Of a stretch of DNA of 52,089 bases, positions 35,405 to 44,699 are shown one piece after another. Both the position numbers and the translations under genes were made by a program. Below the pieces are notes generated by a model that did not search any database, was not told the origin of the DNA, and saw nothing but the letters and a program-made list of their open reading frames with translations. Position 1 is the stretch's first letter; each line of letters begins with the position of its first letter. Source of the DNA: Lachnospiraceae bacterium. GTDB taxonomy: Bacteria; Bacillota; Clostridia; Lachnospirales; Lachnospiraceae. The DNA lies in NCBI GenBank assembly GCA_028724245.1, contig JAQYDI010000189.1:1-52089 (forward strand), read 5' to 3'.

Positions 35405-36118
35405 CTATAGACGACCTCCCCTGTAATCAATGCTTACTGTCCCATATCCGGTAAATGTCAGCACATTGGTTCCGCTTTTAATAGCAATATTCACAACCTG
35501 CGTCATTCCATCCGGAAGGCTGTATGTATTTCCGTTAAAAGTAACCTGCATGCCTGAGCCGTCATCAGTGTAAACAATAAATTTTGGAATCACCTTCTTT
35601 CTGCTGCCGATCACAGTAAATTCACGTGTCCCGTCAACCCTGAGACCGGAATATTCACGGATCACACCTGTTTCAAAATTGAAGCTGTCCCATTCCCAGT
35701 TCTCCAGACTGCTGAACATTTCCATTTTGTAGGGTTCAACCTCAGCATCTACCACAATCGTCGAGTACTTTTCTGATGATTTCCATTCATTTACAAATAC
35801 TCTTCCAAAATAGTAGTACTCTGTATCCTCATCCAGAATTATCATCATCTCCTGACCATGAAGATAATCTAAAATCTCAGAGTATAAAACCGGCCATTTT
35901 TTTCTGGCCGCTGTTGTTATAAAGATAAATTCCATGGATCGTGTCTCATATTTAACATCACCTGATAAGGATTCCGTTAAATCCAGATGTCCATCGCCTC
36001 CGGGAATATCAATATAAATTGTTTTTGGAGATGGGGGCGTAATTTGAGGTCGTTCATTTAGAAGCAGTTTCCAATCTCGAAACGAATGCTTTCCGCCAAA
36101 ACTCACGCCATAAACCAT
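35405..36118 (-). CDS. distal tail protein Dit
   Basis: A 237-residue Dit that forms the ring joining tail tube and tip. N-terminal belt domain: YGVSFGGKHSFRDWKLLL and GGDGHLDLTESLSG, typical of Siphovirus ORF46-like Dit proteins. The C-terminal galectin-like domain has an Ig-like beta pattern ending in FTGYGTVSIDYRGGRL. It lies 2 bp after the tape measure gene and directly abuts Tal. GGAGAGGGGG lies upstream. Confidence 0.92.
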   Translation of the reverse strand: MVYGVSFGGKHSFRDWKLLLNERPQITPPSPKTIYIDIPGGDGHLDLTESLSGDVKYETRSMEFIFITTAARKKWPVLYSEILDYLHGQEMMIILDEDTEYYYFGRVFVNEWKSSEKYSTIVVDAEVEPYKMEMFSSLENWEWDSFNFETGVIREYSGLRVDGTREFTVIGSRKKVIPKFIVYTDDGSGMQVTFNGNTYSLPDGMTQVVNIAIKSGTNVLTFTGYGTVSIDYRGGRL

Positions 36119-36120
36119 CG

Positions 36121-39100
36121 TTAATTCCCCCTCTCCTTGTGACTCATAACCCTGCCCAGATTAACATCCATTTTTGAAGTCAAGCGCCCAACGAGTGCAC
36201 CATCGTCAAGCACGATATCCCTGTCCATATTCTGGACTACCTGAGGAAAATACTGCTGTACAACTGAATTCAGCAGATCCAGCTGCCGTGCAAGCTGATC
36301 ATACTGACCATGTACCACGTTTCCAATCAAATCAATCAGGTGTTCCTCTCCGGATACTACTTCTCTACCGGCTTCCCCACCGGCCAGCAGCTGGTTGGTT
36401 TTCGCGTCGTATCCAAATATCGTAGGCCCATCCATTACCATGGCCGAATCCATGGCTTTTTTATACCAGTCAATACTGAACTTGGGAACAGATGGAGGAT
36501 TCAGGCTGAACTCACCGCTGATCTTCGGGTGCGGCATTTTCAGCTTTGGAAGTGACCAGGAGAAATTAAAGAATCCTTTGATTTTATCAATTGCAGTTTT
36601 TACCGTATCTTTTGCCGCGTTGATTTTGTCAGAAATCGTAGATTTGATTTTGTCAAAAATGCCTGACACTTTATCTTTTGCTGCATTAAATCCATTTGAT
36701 ATACCATTTTTAATATTGTTCACAGCATTTGATACCGTTGTTTTCACAGTATTCCATGCCCCTGAAATTACTGATTTAATTCGATCCATAACTCCGGATA
36801 TAGCTGTTTTTACAGCATTAAATGCACTGCTGACCACACCCCTGATGGTATTGACTACACCAGTCACAACGCCTTTGATGACATTCCATACATTGCTGAT
36901 CACCGACTTAATACCATTCATGATGCTGGTCACTGTCGTTTTTATTGCATTAAATGCACTGCTGACCACACTTTTTATCGTATTAAGTACACTGGATATG
37001 GTTCCCTTGACTGTGTTAAACACATTGGTAATTACAGACTTGATCGCACCGGTAACAGTAGAAACCGTATTCTTTATGGCCTCCCATGCCAATTTAAATG
37101 ACATTTTTATTGCATTCAGAGCCGGCTTCAGAAATGCAGCAATCGCATTCCAACAGGTTTTAATGGTATTTTTCACTGCATCCAGAGATGTAGACACGGC
37201 CAGTTTAATTGCATCCCACGCAGCCATCAAAGATTCTTTGCAGTTCTCCCAGATAAACCGGAAAGGAATCGTAATGATCTGAAAAGCCGCATCAATCAGA
37301 CTTCCTACCAGCATAATACCAACCTGCACAACATTTTTAATTGTCTCCCATGCTGAACTTACTGTATCTGAAACTGTATTCCATACCGTTGTAAACATAG
37401 ATGTAACCGCCACCCATGCAGAGGATATTTTACTTTTAACTGTTTCTAAAGCTGAACTGACAGCAGATGTGATCCCATTCCAGATACCTGAAAAGAATGA
37501 TGTGATCCCATCCCAAACTGATTCAAATCCGGACTTGATCGTCTCCCACGCTGCACTCCAACTGGTTCCAAACCATCCCAGAATGGTGTCTGCCACCTTA
37601 CGAAGCGTATCTCCTGCTGTCTCAAATATTCCACAGATTCCATCCCATACTCCGGAAAAGATTTCTTTCACACCGGTCCATGCCTGTTCCCAATCCCCGG
37701 TGAATACGCCGATAAACACATCCAGCAGACCGGTAATCACATCCAAAACGGTCTCAATAACGGTTGCGATCACGCTGAAGGCACCTTCAAATACAGGGGC
37801 AAGAAGCTCACAGAATCCGTTCCACACGGTGCTGATTGTTTCAGTAATCTCTTTGAAATCAATCCCAAGCGCTCCTATCCGTTCTGTAATTCCACGGGTG
37901 AATTCTTCAAATGCCCCTTTGATCCTATCCCAGATCGCAAGGATATTATCCCGGAACTCCTCATTGGTATTCCAGAGATGGACAAACGCACCAACCAAAG
38001 CAGCTACGACAGCTGCAATTGCAACCATGGGGGCAGACAGCCCGCTGATTGCTGCAGATAATTTTCCAAAAATTCCTGTTCCATTTTTGGCATGTCCAGC
38101 CAATGTCAGAAAACCTTTCCCAAATTTTTCAAATCCCTGCAGCGCCGATCCTATTTTTGAAACCAGCGTACCAACGACCAGAAGCAGGGGGCCGATTGCT
38201 GCAGCCATGGCCGCGATCCTGATGATATTTTCCCTGGTACTGTCATCCATGCTGTTCAATTTATCTACAAATTCCTGAACTCTGGAAACAATATCGCGGA
38301 TCGCCGGCATCAGGATTTCACCAAATGAAATGGAGAGTTCTTCCAGCTGCGATTTCAGAATTGTCAGCTGACCGGCAAGGTTATCCTGCATGGTATTGGC
38401 CATATTCTCTGCAGAGCCTTCGGAATTGTAAATCGCATCCGTCAGCTTCTCAAAATCAGCATCCGAAGAGTTTACGATTGCAAGCAAGCCGGACATTCCT
38501 TCTTTTCCGGCCAACATAGCAGCAGTTTCTGCCTTAAGTGCACCTTCTGCCCCATATGCCTGTTTCATCAAATCACTTACGCCTTCATTATATTTTTTCG
38601 TTGAGATTTCTCCATTTGAATAAGCACTGTCCAGTTTTTCAAGTTCCCTGTTAAATTCTTCCTGTGGCATCTTCAGCTCTCCAAATCCTGTTCGAAGCTG
38701 TTTCATAACATCCATAAGAGACAGCATATTGCCTTCTCCATCATCCAAAGATACTCCCAATTTTTCCATAGCTATAGCCATTTTATCTGTTGGCTTTGCC
38801 ATATTGGTAAGAAGCGTTCGCAGTGCTGTACCGGCCTGTGAGGCCTTAATGCCGCTATTGGCCATCAATCCAAGGGCAACAGAGGTATCTTCTGCAGAAT
38901 ATCCAAGGGCACCGGCTACAGGGGCCACATACTTGAAAGACTCGCCCAACATGGAGACATTGGTATTGGCATTACTGGAGGCAGCTGCCAGTACATCAGC
39001 AAAGCGTCCGGAATCTGCTGCAGTCATACCAAATCCTGTCAGCGCATCCGTAACAATATCTGATGTGGTTGCAAGGTCTTCCCCAGAGGCTGCAGCCAGA

Positions 39101-40023
39101 TTCATAATACCTTCCACACCATCAAGCATATCTCCGGTTTTCCAACCGGCCATGGCCATATATTCCATGGCAGCGCCTGCTTCAGAAGCGGAAAACTTTG
39201 TTTTCGCACCCATTTCACGGGCTTTTCCGCGGAGCGCATCCAGGTCATCTCCAGTAGCACCTGAAATTGCAGAGACCTTACTCATCTGCGCATCAAAATC
39301 AGATGCGACAGTCACTGCTGCCGTTCCGACTCCAAGAATCGGTGCTGTTACTTTTTCGGTAATGTTCTTCCCGGCTCCGGCAACCGAATTGCCGATTGAC
39401 TCCATGGATTTTCCGACATCCCCAAGATTGGTCAATGCCGTATTGGCTTCTGCAGCCTGCTGGATCAGGCTTTCCAGATCCTGTTCCGTTTCAATAATCT
39501 CCCTCTGAAGGGAATCGTACTGTTCAGGGCTGATCGGATTCCCGAACTCATCGCTTACTTCTTTTGCCTGTTTCTGCAGATCCTTCAGGTTATCATCCGT
39601 CTCTTTCAGTTCCGCCTGCAGTGCTTTATATGCATCCGTGTCGATTTCCCCGGCGTCCTCCATGGCAGCCATCTGTTCCTGAAGTTCCTTCGCCCGTTCC
39701 TTCGTCTGTTTGATTTCTTCCTGAATCGGGTCATATGCAGCCTTCCAGGCATCATATTTATCTGCAGATTTTGCCGCATCCTCACTTGCCTTTTTTAAGG
39801 ATTCCAGACGTTTGGAGGTGTCATCTACTGCGCTGGAAAGCAGTTTCTGTTTCTGCTGCAGCAGTTCCGTGTTCGTCGGATCCAGTTTCAGCAGCCGGTT
39901 TACATCTTTCAAAGATGACTGCGTACTGCTCAGGGAACTGTCCACCCCTTTCAGGGCCTTATCAAGGCCGGTTGTGCTGCCATCAATCTCAATTGTAATT
40001 CCCTTTATCCTTTTACCTGACAT
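36121..40023 (-). CDS. tape measure protein (TP901 core region)
   Basis: A 1,300-residue protein that sets tail length. It has an N-terminal coiled coil (about 15-200). The TP901 core (about 225-560) includes GVGTAAVTVASDFDAQMSKVS and SANTNVSMLGESFKYVAPVAG. Hydrophobic segments lie near 600-680. A long array (about 700-1150) has repeated degenerate 11-residue units such as WNAIKSVVSSAFNAIKTTV, typical of TMP helices. By length it predicts a tail of roughly 195 nm (0.15 nm per residue, the usual rule). It starts inside the gpT stop region, with GGGGAGGTGA as ribosome site. Confidence 0.95.
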   Translation of the reverse strand: MSGKRIKGITIEIDGSTTGLDKALKGVDSSLSSTQSSLKDVNRLLKLDPTNTELLQQKQKLLSSAVDDTSKRLESLKKASEDAAKSADKYDAWKAAYDPIQEEIKQTKERAKELQEQMAAMEDAGEIDTDAYKALQAELKETDDNLKDLQKQAKEVSDEFGNPISPEQYDSLQREIIETEQDLESLIQQAAEANTALTNLGDVGKSMESIGNSVAGAGKNITEKVTAPILGVGTAAVTVASDFDAQMSKVSAISGATGDDLDALRGKAREMGAKTKFSASEAGAAMEYMAMAGWKTGDMLDGVEGIMNLAAASGEDLATTSDIVTDALTGFGMTAADSGRFADVLAAASSNANTNVSMLGESFKYVAPVAGALGYSAEDTSVALGLMANSGIKASQAGTALRTLLTNMAKPTDKMAIAMEKLGVSLDDGEGNMLSLMDVMKQLRTGFGELKMPQEEFNRELEKLDSAYSNGEISTKKYNEGVSDLMKQAYGAEGALKAETAAMLAGKEGMSGLLAIVNSSDADFEKLTDAIYNSEGSAENMANTMQDNLAGQLTILKSQLEELSISFGEILMPAIRDIVSRVQEFVDKLNSMDDSTRENIIRIAAMAAAIGPLLLVVGTLVSKIGSALQGFEKFGKGFLTLAGHAKNGTGIFGKLSAAISGLSAPMVAIAAVVAALVGAFVHLWNTNEEFRDNILAIWDRIKGAFEEFTRGITERIGALGIDFKEITETISTVWNGFCELLAPVFEGAFSVIATVIETVLDVITGLLDVFIGVFTGDWEQAWTGVKEIFSGVWDGICGIFETAGDTLRKVADTILGWFGTSWSAAWETIKSGFESVWDGITSFFSGIWNGITSAVSSALETVKSKISSAWVAVTSMFTTVWNTVSDTVSSAWETIKNVVQVGIMLVGSLIDAAFQIITIPFRFIWENCKESLMAAWDAIKLAVSTSLDAVKNTIKTCWNAIAAFLKPALNAIKMSFKLAWEAIKNTVSTVTGAIKSVITNVFNTVKGTISSVLNTIKSVVSSAFNAIKTTVTSIMNGIKSVISNVWNVIKGVVTGVVNTIRGVVSSAFNAVKTAISGVMDRIKSVISGAWNTVKTTVSNAVNNIKNGISNGFNAAKDKVSGIFDKIKSTISDKINAAKDTVKTAIDKIKGFFNFSWSLPKLKMPHPKISGEFSLNPPSVPKFSIDWYKKAMDSAMVMDGPTIFGYDAKTNQLLAGGEAGREVVSGEEHLIDLIGNVVHGQYDQLARQLDLLNSVVQQYFPQVVQNMDRDIVLDDGALVGRLTSKMDVNLGRVMSHKERGN

Positions 40024-40032
40024 AGCAGAGCG

Positions 40033-40619
40033 TCACCTCCCCAAAAACTCATTAAATTCCTTCTGTCCGGCCAGCTTCGGATAACTGTAAGAATCATTTG
40101 CCTGCTCCGTGAGCATATCCCACACCATCCCGCAGCTGAGGCAGTCCAGTTCCTCCAGAGACAGTCCCAGCTGCTTGCACCTGAGCAAATAGGTCATGGT
40201 ATTTACTTCCCGGGTGGTGCGGGTATTCCGTTTTTTCCCTGTGCAATTTTCTTTTCATTCTTGTACCAGAGATCCATGATCTGCGGCAGGATCTCGTAGA
40301 TGGAAAATGTATTAAACGAATCCACCCACTCCCACGGATCCGGATACTGATGCAGAAACTCTTTCTGCTCCTGTGTCTGCAGCACACCGGGTGCAAGTCC
40401 CTGATAAGCAAATAAATATGCAATACGGACAAAATGTTCATAGTCGGACATTTTAAACGTATCGCTTCCTTCTTTTTCATCATCATGAGATTTTTTCAGG
40501 TCATCCATGTCTTTCAGGAAATCTTTTCCAGGGAATAACCGGTTATACATAATAGGAGAATAGGCAGAAGCCTTAAAATTAAGGCTCCTGCCCTTCTCAA
40601 CTTCGATCACCTTCTGCAT
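40033..40619 (-). CDS. tail assembly chaperone gpGT (predicted -1 frameshift product)
   Basis: gpG (40203-40619) can be extended by a -1 frameshift at GGGAAAAAAC (40230-40239 on the plus strand). It contains both G-GGA-AAA and A-AAA-AAC slippery heptamers in the correct zero frame. The -1 frame continues without stop through RNTRTTREVNTMTYLLRC and ends FNEFLGR at 40033, next to the tape measure start. The added about 68 residues (T domain) match the size of phage gpT. This is the lambda G/GT logic and would make a minor, longer chaperone. Confidence 0.8.
40203..40619 (-). CDS. tail assembly chaperone gpG
   Basis: A 138-residue helical protein, MQKVIEVEKGRSLNFKASAYS, between the major tail protein and tape measure. 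It has the family-type segments PIMYNRLFPGKDFLKDM and EHFVRIAYLFAYQ. It coats the tape measure during tail assembly. AGGAGG precedes the ATG. Most ribosomes should stop at TAA 40203; the rest shift into gpT. Confidence 0.88.
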   Translation of the reverse strand: MQKVIEVEKGRSLNFKASAYSPIMYNRLFPGKDFLKDMDDLKKSHDDEKEGSDTFKMSDYEHFVRIAYLFAYQGLAPGVLQTQEQKEFLHQYPDPWEWVDSFNTFSIYEILPQIMDLWYKNEKKIAQGKNGIPAPPGK

Positions 40620-40630
40620 ACCCAGTCCTC

Positions 40631-41263
40631 CTATGCATTCTCTTCAGACACCTGAGCAGCGGCAGTAACTTCCGTTCCGGGAAGGATCACCTTTTTGAAC
40701 CAATTGCTGAAGGTCGTTTCATTCATGGATTTTGTGATTCCGCCGCGGACAATATTGACATCCTCACCATCGATCTGAATCGGAAGAGGTGACGCAGTAA
40801 CAGGGAGTTCCTCTGTATCCGGTTCTTTCTGGTTATCCTTATTGTCGCCGGCCTGGCCCGGTCTGGTTGCCGTACAGTTATAATAGATCCAGCGGATCCC
40901 TTCCTTGTCCCCCTTGAACTCTCCCATAAGAGCAAACGGTTTCGGATCCGCATCCGCATCTTCATACTGCATGCCGGTTGTCTCGTCCACTTTTTCCCCC
41001 AGACAGTCCACCCGGAAACCATCGTCAACTTTAACAAAATTCAGATTACCGGAATACCCATTGTTGGAAGCAATAATAATATAATCGATGCCATCCGCCC
41101 TGATCTTGGAAACGTCACCCTCTGCCCCCATATCCATGGACATCAGGCCGTGCAGCGGCTTCACATCTTCGCCGAAAGTAACTATTCCATCCTCATTCCG
41201 TTCTCCTGCGCAATAATGGCAGTTTTTTACATCATAATGGTATTTATTATTCGATTTTGCCAA
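40631..41263 (-). CDS. major tail protein (phi13 family)
   Basis: A 210-residue tail-tube protein. The start is TTG at 41263, with AGGAGG 8 nt upstream, giving MAKSNNKYHYDVKNCHYCAG. It has the common tail-tube features GLMSMDMGAEGD and FALMGEFKGDKEGIRWIYYNCTA. The C-terminal part is acidic and ends in a short tail. It stands between the tail-completion genes and gpG, as expected. Confidence 0.9.
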   Translation of the reverse strand: MAKSNNKYHYDVKNCHYCAGERNEDGIVTFGEDVKPLHGLMSMDMGAEGDVSKIRADGIDYIIIASNNGYSGNLNFVKVDDGFRVDCLGEKVDETTGMQYEDADADPKPFALMGEFKGDKEGIRWIYYNCTATRPGQAGDNKDNQKEPDTEELPVTASPLPIQIDGEDVNIVRGGITKSMNETTFSNWFKKVILPGTEVTAAAQVSEENA

Positions 41264-41275
41264 TTTTCAAACCTC

Positions 41276-41605
41276 CTAAACCTGCATCGTATACTGAATC
41301 GCCCACAACAGCAATTCTTCAATAAATTCTGAAGACCTCCTCCAGCGAAGATCTTCTGCCTCAAGTACCTCCTGTACCGCCGGTTCCATTTCGGATACTT
41401 CCGTATCGGAATAAATCCTGATCGTCAGGTCTTTGATATCAATGTACCGTCCCCCGTCTGCATAGATCGTGTGATCAGTCAGGATATACTCCATAAAGGG
41501 CGGTGCCAGTGTTTTTAATTTGGATGCTGTGATGTGATCCGGATGATCCTCATCAAAATACACACCCATTTTCCTGCACATTTCCTTTACTTCAGTTTCT
41601 GTCAC
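41276..41605 (-). CDS. putative tail terminator/completion protein
   Basis: A 109-residue protein at the position of the tail terminator, between the HK97 gp10-like gene and the major tail protein. The start is GTG at 41605, with AAGGAG upstream, overlapping the previous stop by 4 bp (GTGA). The mid-section TDHTIYADGGRYIDIKDLTIRIYSD is typical of these small beta-rich connectors. Assignment rests on position and size. Confidence 0.7.
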   Translation of the reverse strand: MTETEVKEMCRKMGVYFDEDHPDHITASKLKTLAPPFMEYILTDHTIYADGGRYIDIKDLTIRIYSDTEVSEMEPAVQEVLEAEDLRWRRSSEFIEELLLWAIQYTMQV

Positions 41606-41982
41606 TTCAACATCTCCTTTTCCAGATTCTGCTCAAACAGTACTGCGGTCTCCTCATCTGAAGGAATATGGGGATGCGGACCGGCAGGACGCGGGCCGCC
41701 GTGGCCATGCTGCAGAAGATGCGCCAGCATATAGCGTTTGCTGTTATGTACCGTTCTTCCGTAAGATCCACGACCTGCTTTCCGGGTTACTTTATGTGTC
41801 CAGCCGCTGCGGTACTTTCCGGTTTTCACCGGCGCTTTTCCTTTTATTTTTTTCACAGTCTCTCTGGCTGTTTTATCAACGGAAACCTGCAGCGCTTTCT
41901 CCGTTATGTCTTTTGTCTCTGCCAGCGCTTCCCGGATCGCGCCGGCAAATTCATCAATTCTCACATTCCTGCTGCTCCCCAT
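41602..41982 (-). CDS. HK97 gp10-like head-tail protein
   Basis: A 126-residue HK97 gp10 family protein. The recognisable motif is KIKGKAPVKTGKYRSGW, followed by RYMLAHLLQHGHGGPRPAGPH (split here) that marks the family C-terminal half. Such proteins help to join tail to head. A GGGGGAAATAAG site lies before ATG. It overlaps the next gene. Confidence 0.9.
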   Translation of the reverse strand: MGSSRNVRIDEFAGAIREALAETKDITEKALQVSVDKTARETVKKIKGKAPVKTGKYRSGWTHKVTRKAGRGSYGRTVHNSKRYMLAHLLQHGHGGPRPAGPHPHIPSDEETAVLFEQNLEKEMLK

Positions 41983-41984
41983 AC

Positions 41985-42320
41985 TTATTTCCCCCGGTAC
42001 TCAATCGGAGCTACTGCCAGTGAAAGCAGCCAGGAAGCCGGCAGTTTATCATCCTTCCGGTCCTTCTGAACCACTTCATACTGTCTGCCTTCAATGACAA
42101 AAACATCCCCCTGTTCCACCGCCGAATCAAGCGGCACTTTGACTGCCATGCAGATCTCCGTGCCGGCTACAAAAGCATCCCAGTACCGTCTTTCCCCGAC
42201 CGTCTGCTCCTGAAAATGGATGATTTCCTGCCGGATCCGCGTCAGACGCCGGTCCACCGTTTCCCATGATGTCCCCCATCCGTCCTGAAACGTCTGGTAA
42301 GTGCTCTTCTTCTTAAGCAT
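41985..42320 (-). CDS. head closure / head-tail joining protein
   Basis: A 111-residue protein beginning MLKKKSTYQTFQDGWGTSWE. It is mostly beta-strand and has KVPLDSAVEQGDVFVIEGRQYEVVQ, as in head-closure (SPP1 gp16-like) proteins. The ATG at 42320 overlaps the connector stop; the longer frame to 42560 is only an extension antiparallel to the neighbour. Function is assigned by fold pattern and position. Confidence 0.82.
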   Translation of the reverse strand: MLKKKSTYQTFQDGWGTSWETVDRRLTRIRQEIIHFQEQTVGERRYWDAFVAGTEICMAVKVPLDSAVEQGDVFVIEGRQYEVVQKDRKDDKLPASWLLSLAVAPIEYRGK

Positions 42321-42624
42321 CGTATCCCATAGCCTCCGCGTATTCGTCCACATCCGCCTTGATACGCCCTGAAGTGATATCCCGGGCATAATCCCCGGCA
42401 AACGTCTCCAGAGCCCCGGATTCAGCCCGCAGAACGTAATCACACAGCATCTGTCCATACTCGGTCCCCGGGCGGCAGTCCGCATCCGGGGAACAGTATT
42501 TTCTGATGTATGCAATTCCCGCAGCGGTTTCATTTCTGATCCGCCGGGACGTGCTTTCATCCGGTGTATACGTGATGTGCAGGTTATCCAGGATCATGCT
42601 GTAAATTTCATCCGTTACCGACAT
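42313..42624 (-). CDS. head-tail connector (gp6-like)
   Basis: A 103-residue all-helical protein between capsid and head-closure gene. MSVTDEIYSMILDNLHIT and the four-helix layout ending in GYDA match gp6/gp15-type connectors that bind below the portal. A GGATGGTGATGGG ribosome site precedes the ATG. Confidence 0.82.
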   Translation of the reverse strand: MSVTDEIYSMILDNLHITYTPDESTSRRIRNETAAGIAYIRKYCSPDADCRPGTEYGQMLCDYVLRAESGALETFAGDYARDITSGRIKADVDEYAEAMGYDA

Positions 42625-42651
42625 ATCCCATCACCATCCTGATCATGTGGT

Positions 42652-43863
42652 CTATGCTGTTGTCTTAGTTGTCACCGTGCCGCCCTTGATAAGAACAGGC
42701 AGAGCAGGCGGTTCCACATTAGAAATGTCAAGATAAACAAAGCTGGTATTGTCAACCGGCTGCCCATTACCATAGATTCTGGTGGTATATACGCGGTTAT
42801 CCTCCAGAAACTGGTTGGAATCATCGTACTCAATAATGCCGGAGATGCCGCCGTTGATGGCCGCAAAGTAATTTTTCGCAATACCAGCCACTGCTTTCCC
42901 TTCAGGGATCATGGAAGATTTTACGACTTTGGTCGGATAGGTATTGTTGATCATATCCACAACGCCGGTTCCATAGATCAGTGTGTTCTGCAGCCTCCTG
43001 ATCTTTTTGATATAATCCTGCGGATTAACGATCAGAAGCACCTCCGGGACATCGCGGTCATCGCCATTCCCGTCTTTTGCCATGCTGGCCACCACATCGG
43101 AATAATCGGTGTCAAAATTTGTAATTGCAACTGCTTCTTTCTGGGAATATTTCCCGTCATTGGTGGAACTGATATCCATGGTCATACCGATAAACTGATC
43201 AGAGCCATCTCCGGAGATAATGGTCTTCTCCAGACCGAATGCGATGCATTCCGACAGGATGATGCGGATATACTGATCAACCCACATGGGAGCAAATGAA
43301 AAATTAAATTTCACAAAATCCTTGGGGATGATGAAGTATGCCGTATATTTTGCAACCGTCACATCGATTACCTTGATACCGCCCTTTAGTTCCGTGGAAA
43401 TCGCATTGGTAACCTTTCCCCATCCGCCCAGTTTAGAGGCCATCTGGACCCCGTTCATAACAAGTTTCCGGGCACCTGCTGCGTCTGTAATATCAATCTC
43501 GGAAAGCAGCGGGTGGTTCTTTTTCATATCCGTGATGGTACGGTCAATGACAGTTACCGGCATAGCAGTTGTCAGATTTGTGATCTCCTGTTTGGCACCG
43601 GTTTTTACCGCACTGATAAATTTCTGGTACCAGGCGTTCTCCTCAGATGTCAGGATCCGCAGTCCACGGCTCTGAAGCACCTCCATATCTCCATTTCCGT
43701 GATACTGTTCAAATTCCTGTTCAATGATGCTGCAGATACCGTTCTGCATCTCCTGCAGGGCCTTTGCTGCTGCCTGTGCATCCCCGGACTGCAGGGCATT
43801 CATCATCCCCTGCATAAATTTCTGTGATTCCTGATTGATTAAATCGTTATTGATCATTGGCAT
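42652..43863 (-). CDS. major capsid protein, HK97 fold
   Basis: A 403-residue HK97-type capsid protein. The first about 60 residues form a helical delta/scaffold-like segment rich in Gln. Then come SEIDITDAAGARKLVMNG, WGKVTNAISTELKGGIKVIDVTVAKYTAYFIIPKD (split by strands) and ECIAFGLEKTIISGDGSDQFIGM, typical of the E-loop/P-domain order. It lies after the ClpP-like protease, the regular order. Confidence 0.92.
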   Translation of the reverse strand: MPMINNDLINQESQKFMQGMMNALQSGDAQAAAKALQEMQNGICSIIEQEFEQYHGNGDMEVLQSRGLRILTSEENAWYQKFISAVKTGAKQEITNLTTAMPVTVIDRTITDMKKNHPLLSEIDITDAAGARKLVMNGVQMASKLGGWGKVTNAISTELKGGIKVIDVTVAKYTAYFIIPKDFVKFNFSFAPMWVDQYIRIILSECIAFGLEKTIISGDGSDQFIGMTMDISSTNDGKYSQKEAVAITNFDTDYSDVVASMAKDGNGDDRDVPEVLLIVNPQDYIKKIRRLQNTLIYGTGVVDMINNTYPTKVVKSSMIPEGKAVAGIAKNYFAAINGGISGIIEYDDSNQFLEDNRVYTTRIYGNGQPVDNTSFVYLDISNVEPPALPVLIKGGTVTTKTTA

Positions 43864-43880
43864 ATTTTTTATTCCCCTTT

Positions 43881-44699
43881 CTATTTTTCGATTGCTGCCA
43901 TCTGGCTGAATGCCGCTGCCAGGGTATCCTGCATGGAAGGTTTTCTCTGCAGTCCCTGCAGCATCTGATTGATCTCCCGCTGCTGGAAAAGCTGCTGCTG
44001 CAGCTCCATGATCTTCTGGTCTCTCGGATCATCGTCATCCGGATCAGGCGGATCTTCACGAGGTTCACCCCCGGGATCCGGATCCATATTCGGGTCCGCT
44101 TCACCGACAAAGTCACAGAAACCGTATTCCATACAGGAATTGGGTGCCAGCATGGTCTCTTTTTTCATCATCTCCCGCAGGACATCCTCTTCCAGGTTCT
44201 TTGCCCTGGACATGTACAGCTGTAGGGAGGCATCTGCCAGTGCATCCAGCTGGTCCGCCATTGCACGAAGCTGGTCCGCATTCCCCTGGCAGCGTGTCCA
44301 CGGATTATGTAAAAACATGGACGTGCCGAGACCCATATGGATCTCATCGCAGGCCATGATAATATCCATAGCCACGCTGTATGCCATGCCATCCACGTAT
44401 CCCACCAGCTTACAGCCTGCTTTTTTCTTCTGCACCAGCAGGTTATAGATGGTCACACCCTCTCCGACTTCGCCGCCGACACTGTTTACATGCAGTTCGA
44501 TAATTTCCCCGTTGGGGATCTCATCCAACAGCTTCCGGAAATATTTGGCTGACGTCTCCGACTCTTCGTAACGCCATTCCTCCCAGTTAAAATTCCCCTG
44601 CGCACGTATTTCATCATAGACGTACAGCTTATGAACCGTGCCGCTGCTGGTTGCCAGCTGCTCAAAACGGTATTTCATTTTATGCTTCGCCTTTTCCAT
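43881..44699 (-). CDS. ClpP-like head maturation protease with scaffold-like tail
   Basis: A 272-residue capsid maturation protease. It has a ClpP-type serine protease fold (about 15-200), with nucleophile Ser108 in GMAYSVA, His131 in MFLHNP and the oxyanion region HVNSVGGEVGEG near 70-81. An acidic Asp/Pro linker (about 200-225) and a Gln-rich helix (DQKIMELQQQLFQQ) then look like a scaffolding domain. It overlaps the portal 3' end by 20 bp. AGGAGG precedes ATG 44699. Confidence 0.92.
   Translation of the reverse strand: MEKAKHKMKYRFEQLATSSGTVHKLYVYDEIRAQGNFNWEEWRYEESETSAKYFRKLLDEIPNGEIIELHVNSVGGEVGEGVTIYNLLVQKKKAGCKLVGYVDGMAYSVAMDIIMACDEIHMGLGTSMFLHNPWTRCQGNADQLRAMADQLDALADASLQLYMSRAKNLEEDVLREMMKKETMLAPNSCMEYGFCDFVGEADPNMDPDPGGEPREDPPDPDDDDPRDQKIMELQQQLFQQREINQMLQGLQRKPSMQDTLAAAFSQMAAIEK

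Noticed and set aside
36395-37282. Long plus-strand frame opposite the tape measure gene (also 37469-38278 and 38729-39508)
   Set aside because: Shadows created by the repetitive, codon-biased tape measure gene.
40094-40486. 130-residue minus-strand ORF overlapping gpG
   Set aside because: It is the +1 frame; the gpT continuation is in the -1 frame and has the slippery site, so this one is not used.
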